From assembly GCA_041671045.1 (NCBI GenBank), contig JBAZCF010000002.1, forward strand, positions 124,001 through 188,000: a stretch of DNA of 64,000 bases, written 5' to 3'. The notes under the pieces were generated by a model that was not told where the DNA came from, made no database searches, and saw nothing but the letters and a program-made list of their open reading frames with translations. Position numbers and translations under genes: made by a program. Shown here in pieces: positions 46,773-54,896 of this stretch (position 1 is its first letter; every line of letters starts with the position of its first letter). The DNA is from Parachlamydiales bacterium. Lineage in GTDB: Bacteria > Chlamydiota > Chlamydiia > Chlamydiales > JABDDJ01.

Positions 46773-46802
46773 TTGATTAAAAAAGAGCAAGCCTGCTAGA
46801 AT
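46773..46802 (+). promoter_or_regulatory. Promoter of the leader RNA / NYN gene
   Basis: TTGATT (46773-46778) and TAGAAT (46797-46802) with an 18-base spacer. Predicted transcription starts near 46809, just before two hairpins. Confidence 0.5.
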
Positions 46803-46808
46803 GAGAGT

Positions 46809-46870
46809 ATCATCCCGCATGGCCTAGCCATGCGAAGGCCACGGGTTCCGGCTCGTGGTTTCTTTTTTTT
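46809..46870 (+). ncRNA. Candidate short leader RNA/attenuator ending in an intrinsic terminator
   Basis: A predicted ~60-base transcript. Hairpin 1 is perfect: CGCATGGC (46816-46823), loop CTA, GCCATGCG (46827-46834). Hairpin 2 pairs 46839-46847 with 46850-46858 (CCACG/CGTGG outer arms) and runs straight into TTTC plus eight T (46859-46870). The terminator ends 8 bases before the NYN start codon, with the gene's GAGG ribosome binding site right behind it. Either the RNA is a separate small RNA or most transcripts stop here and NYN expression depends on readthrough. Confidence 0.5.
46839..46870 (+). terminator. Intrinsic terminator directly upstream of the NYN gene
   Basis: A GC-rich stem built on CCACG/CGTGG with additional inner pairs, followed by a T-tract TTTCTTTTTTTT. 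Placement between promoter and start codon is unusual. Confidence 0.65.
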
Positions 46871-46878
46871 GAGGCTTA

Positions 46879-47511
46879 ATGAATCAGCAACGCGTCATCT
46901 GTTTTATAGACGGATTCAATCTCTATCATGCAATCAATCGGTTAAATGCCCCTCATTTAAAGTGGTTAAACCTTTGGTCTTTGTCTTCGGTATTTATTCG
47001 TCCAAAATCTCAAAAATTAGTCGATGTTATCTATTTTTCTGCTTATGCAGACTGGCTCCCACAATCTAAAAAACGACACACTCAATACGTAAAGGCTCTT
47101 ATCTCTTCTAAAGTCAGCACGGTTTTGGGAAAATTCAAACAAAAAGATAGGAAATGCCCTAAATGCAAGCATAAGTGGTGCGGACATGAAGAAAAGGAAA
47201 CGGATGTTAACATCGCCCTTGCTATGCTAGATTTAGCTTACAAAGACAAATTTGACCATGCTTTTCTTATTTCCAATGATTCGGATTTAGCTCCAGCTAT
47301 TCATATGGTTCGCAAAAACTTCCCTCAAAAGCTAATTACCACAATTGTTCCTCCCCATTACACTCACAGCAATGAATTGATCAAAGCATCATCCGAAAAG
47401 GCTAAGATAACAGTCAGTCATCTTGAAAGATGTTTATTTCCTGAAGTCATTTACGATGTTGGCGGAAATATTGTGGTTTCCCGTCCTGTTGAATACAGTC
47501 CTTCTGTTTAA
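46879..47511 (+). CDS. NYN-domain (LabA/DUF88-like) putative ribonuclease
   Basis: 210 residues with a PIN-like NYN fold. Acidic metal-binding residues are placed as expected: ICFIDGFNLYHAI near the N-terminus, EKETDVNIALAMLDLAY in the middle, and AFLISNDSDLAPAIHMVRK. A CPKCKHKWCGHEE insert could bind zinc. NYN proteins are predicted or shown RNases in RNA processing and defence; the substrate here is unknown. ATG with GAGG 5-6 bases upstream. First gene inside the integrated element, same strand as the integrase. Confidence 0.85.
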   Translation: MNQQRVICFIDGFNLYHAINRLNAPHLKWLNLWSLSSVFIRPKSQKLVDVIYFSAYADWLPQSKKRHTQYVKALISSKVSTVLGKFKQKDRKCPKCKHKWCGHEEKETDVNIALAMLDLAYKDKFDHAFLISNDSDLAPAIHMVRKNFPQKLITTIVPPHYTHSNELIKASSEKAKITVSHLERCLFPEVIYDVGGNIVVSRPVEYSPSV

Positions 47512-47535
47512 TTTTCTGATAAATCATATCTTTAA

Positions 47536-47552
47536 TCCCCCAATACTCCCCC
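47536..47552 (-). repeat. 17-bp GGGGGA repeat, copy 3 (inverted)
   Basis: Read on the minus strand: GGGGGAGTATTGGGGGA, same consensus as 46728-46744 and 56105-56121. It lies in the 184-base gap between the NYN gene and the integrase, upstream of int, where an integrase could also autoregulate. Confidence 0.55.
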
Positions 47553-47695
47553 TTTGTCAAAAATCGCGACTCTAAACACGCTTCATTTATTATTCAAAAT
47601 AGACTTTCTTAATAAAAAACATCGCATTGATAGTCCGATGTTGCCAATTTTTCCCATTTTTTGTAAGCTGTCGTCCTTAGATAGAAGGTTAACTC

Positions 47696-48757
47696 ATGGC
47701 ATACATAGAAAAAAGAAGCACTCAAGACGGAAAAATTCGATATAAAGCTCAAGTGAAGCTAAAGGGACATCCTATTCAAACGGCTACTTTTGAGAGGATT
47801 ACGGATGCAAAAAGATGGGCACAACAAGTTGAATCGGCCATCAAAGAGGGGCGTCATTTTAAGACTTCTGAGTCAAAAAAGAGAACTTTGAAGGAGCTGG
47901 TGGAGAAATATGAGCGAGAAATATTACCCTCCAAACCCCGTGCGAAACAAGAAAACCAGTTTTCTTGGTGGAAAGAGCAGTTAGGTAGGTATGTTTTAGC
48001 TGATATTACACCAGCCTTGATAGGTGAGTATCGCGATAAATTGCTTAATACTCCCAATAATTTTGGAAGAAAGCGTTCTCAAGGCACAGTTTTGAGGTAT
48101 CTAGCAGCCCTTAGCCATGCTTTTTCTGTTGCGCGTGATGAGTGGGGATGGCTGGAGCAGTCGCCAATGGACAAAGTAAGAAAGCCCACTCCGTCAAGAG
48201 GAAGAGTGAGATTCTTAAGCGAAGAAGAGCGCAAAAACCTTTTAGCTGCTTGTAAGGAGAGTGCAAATCCTTTTCTTTATACGATCGTCGTAATAGCTCT
48301 TTCTACAGGAATGAGAAAGTCAGAAATTTTGAATCTTAAATGGGCTGATATAGATTTTAAGAGGGGGAGAATAATCTTACATGAAACCAAAAATGGAGAA
48401 AGACGAAGCGTCCCGTTGACTGGGTTAACAATGCAGCTTCTCCAAGAAAAATATCAAAATCATGGAAGGAATTCTCCCATCATATTTCCTGGACAAATGG
48501 GACAAAAAGGACACAAGCCTATTGATATTCGATCAGCATGGGAAACCGCTGTAAAGCGGGCTAAAATTACGAATTTCAAATTTCATGATTGTCGACATAG
48601 TGCTGCCAGCTATTTGGCAATGAGTGGGGCAAGCTTAGCTGAAATCTCCGATGTATTGGGACATAAGACTTTAGCCATGGTAAAACGCTATGCTCACCTA
48701 TCTGAAGAACACACTTCAAATATAGTTGAAAAAATGAATCAACAAATTTTCTCTTAA
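47696..48757 (+). CDS. Tyrosine recombinase / integrase
   Basis: 353 residues, phage-integrase family. The N-terminal part YIEKRSTQDGKIRYKAQVKL is an arm-binding AP2-like fold, the middle a SAM-like core-binding domain (LKELVEKYEREILPSKPRAK). All catalytic residues are visible: Arg in LSTGMRKSEILNL, Lys in ETKNGERRSVPL, HDCRH in FHDCRHSAASYLAMSG, His in LGHKTLAMV and Tyr in KRYAHLSEEH. AAGG precedes the ATG. It should recombine the tRNA-derived att sites; the NYN gene and leader separate it from the left att. Confidence 0.95.
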   Translation: MAYIEKRSTQDGKIRYKAQVKLKGHPIQTATFERITDAKRWAQQVESAIKEGRHFKTSESKKRTLKELVEKYEREILPSKPRAKQENQFSWWKEQLGRYVLADITPALIGEYRDKLLNTPNNFGRKRSQGTVLRYLAALSHAFSVARDEWGWLEQSPMDKVRKPTPSRGRVRFLSEEERKNLLAACKESANPFLYTIVVIALSTGMRKSEILNLKWADIDFKRGRIILHETKNGERRSVPLTGLTMQLLQEKYQNHGRNSPIIFPGQMGQKGHKPIDIRSAWETAVKRAKITNFKFHDCRHSAASYLAMSGASLAEISDVLGHKTLAMVKRYAHLSEEHTSNIVEKMNQQIFS

Positions 48758-48771
48758 TGTTCGGTGAATAA

Positions 48772-50379
48772 ATGGAATCAGTAACAACAGATAGTATATT
48801 AGATTATTTTGAAAAACATCGACCGATACAACTTCCTTCTACAGCCGATATTTATGCTCCTAATTATACCATCTATGGTCTAATTCCTTGCTGGAAAGTA
48901 TCACAAGCAGTTTGTTTACTAGCTGGAATAGCCACTATAGACGCGGAAACCTATTATACTTTGAAATCCTTTGACTGGTTGCAAGAAAAGATTAGAGTCA
49001 GCTTAGAGACTCGTTCACATGGTCAAGGCGCCGATCATTATCAAACATTTAGCAATTATGTAGCCTTTGAATTTCCCATTAAGTCACGAACAATTACTCT
49101 TCTTAAAAATATTAGTCGGCTTCTTGCTGAAAGCATCAAAAAAAAGGAAATAGTATGTCGGCGTGTTAATACAAACACCTCTTTTGACGATTTATTAGTT
49201 CCCGATGATGTTATTGCTTGGGCGGAAATGAAAAAAATATTCGTGCCTGAACAGCTTTCAAAAGGAATGCTCCAAAGAAAAGCGATTAATTTTCTCGCGC
49301 TTCCTGAGATATTTCCTGACGAAATTTGTTTTAATGCTATTTACAATGGTGTGCGAATCGAGCGAAATCGTTTAAAACCCAGATTTTTACCTTCAAGTCG
49401 AGAGGAGATTTCTAGTTGTCCCCCTGTTAATCCGCCTTCACAAAAACCTATCATAGCTTCTGAAAAGGTTATGTGTGAACCTGCTCCTGCAGATATTTAC
49501 TCTAAATTAAGTGAAGAAGAGAAAAATCTCTCTTTGACAAATTTATTGTATCATATTGGAAATGAGGCTAGAAGCCGACTTTTAGACAAAGAAGGAATTA
49601 AGCAGCTGCTAAAGGCACTTCAAGAAAAAGCTCCTTGTGCCCCGGTAGTTTTTAAGCGAACAACCTGGAGTTTAGATGAAGCCGTTCTTATTTACTACAA
49701 TATAGACCCTGCTATATTTCATGAAGTCATTCAGAGTTCAACTGCATTTTTTTTATGTCGGCATGTTGTATTGCTCTTGGATAAAGAAGATCGAATTTTC
49801 GAGAACTTTCAAAATTATATTTATGCAAAAACAAATGGACGGCTTCCTCAAGAAGTATCTATAAATCTATTTCTTCAATTCCTTTATGAAAAGAAATATT
49901 CAGTCCCGAACCATTTTTATGGTCATTTTGAAAGTTTAGCAAAGGATAACGCTACTGTGTCTGTGTCAGCAAAGGAACCGTCACAGCCAAGTCATTCTCA
50001 AAAACTACTAACAACAATCACCGATCAAAGAAGGTTATTTATCGAAATATGCCTTTCAGATTTATTTGAAGACCCTCATGAACGAGCTCCATATTTGAAG
50101 CTGATTGACCAACTTGGCATACCTAATATGGATGAATTTAAATCTATTAAAACCGCTCGAGTACCTCCTAAAAAAATCCAAGAGCATCGGTGTAGAGCAA
50201 TAGGGGCACTCCTGCGTCATTTCTACCCCGACATGAAAATCCATGAGCTAGAACAACACCATTTGATAGACAAGTGTAAAATGAGCAAAAATAGTTTGCC
50301 TACAAGCAAAACTTTTGCCGTGTGGATGAACCGAGAACAAATATTTGACCGTCCACCAAAAAAGGATGTTGTTGCATAA
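48772..50379 (+). CDS. Unknown 535-aa protein of the integrated element
   Basis: Starts 14 bases after the integrase stop and is probably cotranscribed with it. I recognise no domain. The N-terminal half (IYGLIPCWKVSQAVCLLAGI, TIDAETYYTLKSFDWLQEKI) and a central repeat-like stretch (WSLDEAVLIYYNIDPAIFHE) share a pattern of an aromatic residue followed by a helix. The middle has a Pro/Ser-rich linker. The C-terminal ~120 residues form a compact part (FIEICLSDLFEDPHERAPYL ... PPKKIQEHRCRAIGALLRHF). No signal peptide or membrane helix. It is followed by the iteron array. Confidence 0.75.
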   Translation: MESVTTDSILDYFEKHRPIQLPSTADIYAPNYTIYGLIPCWKVSQAVCLLAGIATIDAETYYTLKSFDWLQEKIRVSLETRSHGQGADHYQTFSNYVAFEFPIKSRTITLLKNISRLLAESIKKKEIVCRRVNTNTSFDDLLVPDDVIAWAEMKKIFVPEQLSKGMLQRKAINFLALPEIFPDEICFNAIYNGVRIERNRLKPRFLPSSREEISSCPPVNPPSQKPIIASEKVMCEPAPADIYSKLSEEEKNLSLTNLLYHIGNEARSRLLDKEGIKQLLKALQEKAPCAPVVFKRTTWSLDEAVLIYYNIDPAIFHEVIQSSTAFFLCRHVVLLLDKEDRIFENFQNYIYAKTNGRLPQEVSINLFLQFLYEKKYSVPNHFYGHFESLAKDNATVSVSAKEPSQPSHSQKLLTTITDQRRLFIEICLSDLFEDPHERAPYLKLIDQLGIPNMDEFKSIKTARVPPKKIQEHRCRAIGALLRHFYPDMKIHELEQHHLIDKCKMSKNSLPTSKTFAVWMNREQIFDRPPKKDVVA

Positions 50380-50546
50380 ACGCCTTCACACGACCTGTGG
50401 AGCTTCTCTTCAAGCTATTAAGTGGCTCCAAAAGTAGTTTTGGGGCATATGGTCTAAATTTATGCAGCAAAGCTCCAAAAAAGCAACTTTTTACACTCAA
50501 TTTTATCCTATTTTTCCAAAAAACATCTCATTACCCTTCGATTTTA

Positions 50547-50645
50547 ATCCGGCTACCTTTTTTCCAATCCGCCTACCTTTTTTTTCATCCGTCTATCTTT
50601 TGTTCTTTCTCTAAGAGCAATAGAGCTCTCATCCGTCTACCTTTT
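50547..50645 (+). repeat. Iteron-like array: four copies of ATCCGNCTAYCTTTT
   Basis: Copies at 50547-50561, 50567-50581, 50587-50601 and 50631-50645. The first three are spaced exactly 20 bases (about two helical turns), the fourth 44 bases on; a partial GTCCGTATT follows at 50651. They lie in the 392-base gene-free gap 50380-50771, which is otherwise AT-rich. Placement just upstream of HTH and DUF3987 genes is that of a plasmid origin or operator array. No other gene is seen in this gap. Confidence 0.65.
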
Positions 50646-50771
50646 ATCTCGTCCGTATTGGTTGAGAAGCCTTTATGAGGGCAGTTTATTTTCTTTATAA
50701 TGTCGTACATTGCCGAGCAATAAACAATAAAGCTTCGTAGCAATGTTAAAGATTTAAAAAAGGAGAGTAAA

Positions 50772-51020
50772 ATGAGTGACCCTATCAAAAAATCAATGGA
50801 GGCTAAAGATAAAACACGTCTTATCCCTCTAACTGACTGGCCAAAGCATCATCCTTGGCCGCCATTAGGCGGATTGCGCCATCTAGTATTTAATGCAGCA
50901 ATCAACGGCTTTGATAAAGTTGTTCGTCGTATAGGCCGTAGAGTTCTTTTAGACGAAGCTTCATTTTTCCAATGGGTAAAAGCGAATAACCCCATTAGTG
51001 ATGAGGTGGATAATGTATAA
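50772..51020 (+). CDS. Small AlpA/Xis-like HTH protein, 82 aa
   Basis: WPPLGGLRHLVFNAAINGFD and KVVRRIGRRVLLDEASFFQW are typical of excisionase/AlpA-type winged helix proteins in integrative elements. AAGGAG 5-6 bases before the ATG is a strong ribosome binding site. First gene after the iteron array; the next start overlaps its 3' end by 8 bases. Likely roles are excision control or regulation of the replication gene. Confidence 0.75.
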   Translation: MSDPIKKSMEAKDKTRLIPLTDWPKHHPWPPLGGLRHLVFNAAINGFDKVVRRIGRRVLLDEASFFQWVKANNPISDEVDNV

Positions 51021-51357
51021 ACACCTAATCATTAAAGGACCGCGCGAGGAAAGAGCTCTTCGCGCCCTACTTGCGCATCCTAGCATCTCAGTCAGAGACA
51101 TAGGCATTGCTATTGGGGCCCTCAATCCCCGACAAACGATTATGCAATTACGCAATCGTGGATTTCGTTCGATTATTCTCACGCGACGTTTCGCGATAAT
51201 TGATAAAGATGGCTGCCTTTGTCGGCCTGGAGAATACTATATCCCGGACGAGTTGAAGCCTCAAGTTAGAGATGCTTTAGATAGAGTCTGCAATCTCTTT
51301 ACGAAAGCAGAGCCCATCAACGCTAACCATAAAACTAACAATAATGGGGGCCAATAA
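51013..51357 (+). CDS. Small HTH-like protein, 114 aa
   Basis: The frame opens at 50998, but the ATG at 51013, behind GAGGTGG and overlapping the previous stop by 8 bases, fits better. A helix-turn-helix-like region is visible in ERALRALLAHPSISVRDIGI then NPRQTIMQLRNRGF, followed by a wing-like strand SIILTRRFAIIDKDGC. The tail is Asn-rich. Its stop overlaps the DUF3987 start as TAATG. No specific family assigned. Confidence 0.65.
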   Translation: MYKHLIIKGPREERALRALLAHPSISVRDIGIAIGALNPRQTIMQLRNRGFRSIILTRRFAIIDKDGCLCRPGEYYIPDELKPQVRDALDRVCNLFTKAEPINANHKTNNNGGQ

Positions 51358-52853
51358 TGCAAAATATTTCCATAAATGAAAATCATACCTGGAATTCTCC
51401 TCTATCTTTAGAGGGGAATTCTCTTCTTCCTTGGCCCCTGGATGTATTACCTGACCCTTTTATGACATATGTAAAAGAGCTTGCACGTTCGACAGAAACA
51501 CCTATCGAGCTAAGTGCTCTTTTAACTTTGGCTGTTGTCAGTACTGCTGCCCAAGCTAAATATGAAGTTCAAGTTAAAACAGACTACATAGAACCTATAA
51601 ATCTGTGGATTTTGGGAATATTACCGCCGGCATCAAGAAAATCGCGTATTTACAGTGATGTTACCTCGCCTCTAAGAAAATGGGAATGTGAGCAAAAATT
51701 ATTGATGGAACCTCTTATTGCTTCAGCTGGGAGTAAACGAAAAACAATGGAAGCGCGCTTAAAGGAACTCAGAATCCGCGCGGCAAAAGCCAAAGAATCT
51801 GAATATGCAAAAATTCAAGCAGAAATTGAACAAATCGAATGCAACTTACCTGAAGTTCCTCAATGTCCCCAAATATGGACCAGTGATGTTACCCCGGAAC
51901 ATTTAGGGTGCATCATGGCTGCTAACCAAGAATCTATGGCTATACTAAGTGATGAAGGGGGAATATTTGATATTTTAGGAGGACTCTATTCTGATGGAAA
52001 AGCAAATATTGATTTATTCCTGCAAGCGCATTCAGCAGGCTCTGTGCGTGTAGATAGAGGGTCAAGGGCTCCTGTATTTATGGAAAGAGCTGTTTTGACT
52101 ATGGGTTTAACAGCTCAACCACAGGTCGTTAAAACCATTTGTAACAACAAGGTTTTCCGTGGAAGGGGTCTTTTAGGTCGGTTTTTATACATATTACCAA
52201 AATCAAATATCGGTAAAAGAACTTTAGATGAATTGCCAATGCTAGCAGAGCATAAAATGGCGTATGAAAATGTGATGCAAGCTATTTTGAGTCATCCAAT
52301 CCCTATGAAAGATAAGCAACCTTCTTTGCATAGACTGAAGTTATCACAAGAAGCCTTTAACAAGTGGTTAGAGTATTCTAAGCTGGTAGAAGCTTTGATG
52401 GGAGATGAGATTGGTCATTTATCTCATATAACAGATTGGGCTGGAAAGTTGGCTGGGGCGATAGCTCGTATAGCAGGCTTGCTTCATGTTATGCGGCATG
52501 CTTATGGACAGCCTGAAAAAAGACTAATATCCTTAGAAGATATGAATGCGGCAGTCAAAATAGGCCATTTTTTGATAAACCATGCCCTTGCGGTATTTGA
52601 CCTTCTTGATGAAGATAATGCCAAAGTTATTGCAAGGACTATCCTCCACTGGATAAAAAATGAGAAGAAAAATCAGTTTACACAAAGAGAGTGCATGCGC
52701 AGATTTAGGCGTTATAAAAAGGCAGATTTACGTCCTGCTTTTGATATTTTGAAAGAACATGAAATTCTTAAAGAGTTTGAAATATACTCTGAAAATGGTC
52801 TTGGACGTGGAAGCGGTCTCTTTGAGGTAAACCCATTTATATTAAAAACATAG
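51357..52853 (+). CDS. DUF3987-family primase/helicase-like replication protein
   Basis: 498 residues. Family landmarks: LPWPLDVLPDPFMTYVKELA, TPIELSALLTLAVVSTAAQA, ILGILPPASRKS (divergent P-loop), IWTSDVTPEHLG, LSDEGGIFDILGGLYSDGKA (Walker B region), VRVDRGSRAPVFMERAVLTM, and FRGRGLLGRFLYILP. DUF3987 proteins are found in phage satellites and plasmids as replication ATPases, often fused to a primase; no primase domain is present here. It is translationally coupled to the two small genes upstream, and the iterons before them are the candidate origin. Confidence 0.88.
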   Translation: MQNISINENHTWNSPLSLEGNSLLPWPLDVLPDPFMTYVKELARSTETPIELSALLTLAVVSTAAQAKYEVQVKTDYIEPINLWILGILPPASRKSRIYSDVTSPLRKWECEQKLLMEPLIASAGSKRKTMEARLKELRIRAAKAKESEYAKIQAEIEQIECNLPEVPQCPQIWTSDVTPEHLGCIMAANQESMAILSDEGGIFDILGGLYSDGKANIDLFLQAHSAGSVRVDRGSRAPVFMERAVLTMGLTAQPQVVKTICNNKVFRGRGLLGRFLYILPKSNIGKRTLDELPMLAEHKMAYENVMQAILSHPIPMKDKQPSLHRLKLSQEAFNKWLEYSKLVEALMGDEIGHLSHITDWAGKLAGAIARIAGLLHVMRHAYGQPEKRLISLEDMNAAVKIGHFLINHALAVFDLLDEDNAKVIARTILHWIKNEKKNQFTQRECMRRFRRYKKADLRPAFDILKEHEILKEFEIYSENGLGRGSGLFEVNPFILKT

Positions 52854-53002
52854 CATGTGCGTTTATAGACAAAACTTTGTCGCTTTTGTCCTTTTTGTCC
52901 TATAGGGTAATCAATTTTCAAGGATAAGAAAAATGTTACTGGATTTCGCTTATAAAAAGCGTTTATCATAGCCTATCTAGACAAAGGCCTTAAGAGGATT
53001 TT

Positions 53003-53575
53003 ATGAGTGCTATTTGGAATTATTTGCTTCGTTGTATTGGTAACAAGTCAATAAAAAAGAATTATTCGATGGCCATTCCATACGTTGGAGCTATTATTGA
53101 GCGCAACAACAATGGAGTTATTGAAGTTCTAATACAGACACGCTGGAAACCTCAAAATGATCCTGTGTACACGGGAACTTTTGAGTTTCCTGTCGGCACT
53201 TTAGATAAGCCGTACGAAAATATTTTTGATGCGCTTGCACGCGAGATTAATGAAGAAACGGGATTAAAGCTAAAAGCGGTAATCGAAAATTCTCAAACTA
53301 AAATCTTTCAATCCAATAAAAATGATGCCGTCTTTGGCTTTCGTCCTTTTTGCTGTACGCAGCAATTAAAGAATGGCAAACCTTGGATTGGATTTGTTTT
53401 CATTTGTGAAGTGGAGAACACAGAACCTAATCCTTGCTCAGATGAGAGCAAGGATGTAAAATGGGTAAAAGCCTCAGAAATAAAGCAACTCTTTACTCGA
53501 TCTCCAGAATGTCTATTCACCCTCGAATTACCAGCGTGGGAATACTACTTTAAAGAAAGAATGGTTTTAAAATAA
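53003..53575 (+). CDS. NUDIX hydrolase
   Basis: 190 residues; hydrolyses a nucleoside-diphosphate-linked substrate. The Nudix box runs from GTLDKPYENIFDALAREI into NEETGL. Compared with the canonical GX5EX7REUXEEXGU, it has one extra residue between the first Gly and Glu; REUXEEXG is intact. FEFPVG precedes the box and YFKERMVLK ends the protein. AAGAGG lies before the ATG. It is cargo-like, between the DUF3987 gene and two minus-strand genes. Confidence 0.85.
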   Translation: MSAIWNYLLRCIGNKSIKKNYSMAIPYVGAIIERNNNGVIEVLIQTRWKPQNDPVYTGTFEFPVGTLDKPYENIFDALAREINEETGLKLKAVIENSQTKIFQSNKNDAVFGFRPFCCTQQLKNGKPWIGFVFICEVENTEPNPCSDESKDVKWVKASEIKQLFTRSPECLFTLELPAWEYYFKERMVLK

Positions 53576-53579
53576 GTGT

Positions 53580-54377
53580 TTACTCTAAACCGTTTTCCAT
53601 GAGAAGTAAAGCAGCTTCGTTGCTCATAATTTGATCTAGAAATTTATATTGGAATTCAGCAATTTCTCGAACATATACCGGCTTAGAATGCTCTACAGCC
53701 GTGTAATGTACTCCTACATATTCAATACCATATTTGGTTAGATTTTCCAGCTCTTCCACATTTTTTCTCTTATCATCAATGAAAACAATTTTTTTAGGAC
53801 TCTTTTTGAGTATTGATAGAAAAGGTTCAAAAATGTCGATTTTCTTGTTATAGTCACCCACAAACAGAATTCCTTGAAAATATAGGGTAGGAGTTTTAGC
53901 CGGCACCACAAAACTTTCTTTAGATGGAGCAGTTGTTAAGAAATCAAAACCTAAAGAACCTACTTGACGAGCAGTTGAATCAGCAACAGAAGGCTGCCTA
54001 TGAGTCAACCCCATGATTGTAATACCTTTGCTTTGTAGCGTCAGTAATATAGGCACAAAATTGCTTTCAAGAGGTTTAACTTTGCAAACTTTTTGAGTCT
54101 TAATCCAACCGGGATAAGCATCAGCTATAGCATCTTCTCGGCTCATTCCTTTCTGCATTCTTTGTTGTAATTCGTCATAGAACCAACTAGCATGACCAAG
54201 AGCTTGAGCTCCCTCAAACATGCAGTTATCAAGATCAACTAAAAACCATGTATCTTCATCAATAAGAGGCAATACATCTTCTATATGCTGCGTCTCTACG
54301 ATTTTTGCCTCAATTCCAAAAGAGGCAAGACAACAAAATGCCATTAAAGCGAATCTAACAATCATTGCTTTCCTCAT
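53580..54377 (-). CDS. DUF2608 secreted HAD-like protein
   Basis: 265 residues with a signal peptide (VRFALMAFCCLASFGIEA). HAD-type motif I LVDLDNCMFEG, motif II-like IMGLTHRQPS and motif IV-like IVFIDDKRKNVEEL indicate a haloacid-dehalogenase fold phosphatase of the DUF2608 group known from chlamydiae, Legionella and Coxiella. Predicted periplasmic or exported. A second ATG at codon 5 has AGGA upstream and may be the real start. It follows the broken NUDIX gene by 3 bases on the same strand, and its stop faces the NUDIX gene at 53003. Confidence 0.85.
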   Translation of the reverse strand: MRKAMIVRFALMAFCCLASFGIEAKIVETQHIEDVLPLIDEDTWFLVDLDNCMFEGAQALGHASWFYDELQQRMQKGMSREDAIADAYPGWIKTQKVCKVKPLESNFVPILLTLQSKGITIMGLTHRQPSVADSTARQVGSLGFDFLTTAPSKESFVVPAKTPTLYFQGILFVGDYNKKIDIFEPFLSILKKSPKKIVFIDDKRKNVEELENLTKYGIEYVGVHYTAVEHSKPVYVREIAEFQYKFLDQIMSNEAALLLMENGLE

Positions 54378-54380
54378 TGA

Positions 54381-54896
54381 TTAAGGTTTTGGCATAGCAA
54401 GGGAAGCGTTGCCGTTTCTCCATTCAATATAATCTTTTAGAACTTGAGCGTGATCAAAAGCAAGCTCATTCCAAGGAATATCTTCTAGCTTAACTACAAA
54501 GGCTTTGGCTGCATCATCGCCGGCAGTTGGAGCTTGAAAAGCTTTGGCTGTATGAGCAACTTCAACGGAATGGTGTCTAAAATCTCTTGTGGGATCAGAA
54601 TAAACATGAAATTGTCTTAAATCATTTAATTGAAGATTAACTTCTTCTAACATTTCTCGTCGTACAGCATTTTCGACTGTTTCACCATATTCCACCTTAC
54701 CTCCTGGAATTGCTTTGCCAAACGGGGCTTTTCCTCGTTCAATTAAAACGATCCCTTTGAATTGGCCTCCTTCATGTACTTCAATAATCGCAGTTGTCGT
54801 AAGAATTGGTGGTTTATGTGCTTCAGCTGCATGTCATAAAAACGGAGCCGTTACCAAGATAAATAATAGAAAATATTTTTTTAGTGCTTTTGCCAT
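54381..54896 (-). pseudogene. Exported NUDIX hydrolase gene with an in-frame TGA in the signal peptide
   Basis: From an ATG at 54896 with AAGGGG upstream, the frame reads MAKALKKYFLLFILVTAPFL, then TGA (54836-54834), then HAAEAHKPPILTTTAIIEVH, then GGQFKGIVLIERGKAPFGKA and the Nudix box (PGGKVEYGETVENAVRREML then EEVNLQL). Apart from the one stop the 171-codon gene is intact, with signal peptide and stop at 54381. A product would have to start downstream (for example GTG at 54695, inside the box) or arise by readthrough. Likely a recent nonsense mutation or a sequencing error. Confidence 0.75.

Noticed and set aside
46809..47511. Type III toxin-antitoxin (RNA repeats plus nuclease)
   Set aside because: The leader has two different hairpins and no tandem repeats as in ToxIN; an attenuator or small RNA is simpler.
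47554..47745. 63-codon frame between NYN and int genes
   Set aside because: Overlaps the integrase start in another frame, no ribosome binding site.
50547..50645. CRISPR array
   Set aside because: 15-bp repeats with 5-bp gaps and no cas genes; iteron geometry fits better.
54381..54896. Selenocysteine readthrough at the TGA in the NUDIX gene
   Set aside because: The stop lies in a signal peptide, no SECIS-like hairpin or sel genes seen.
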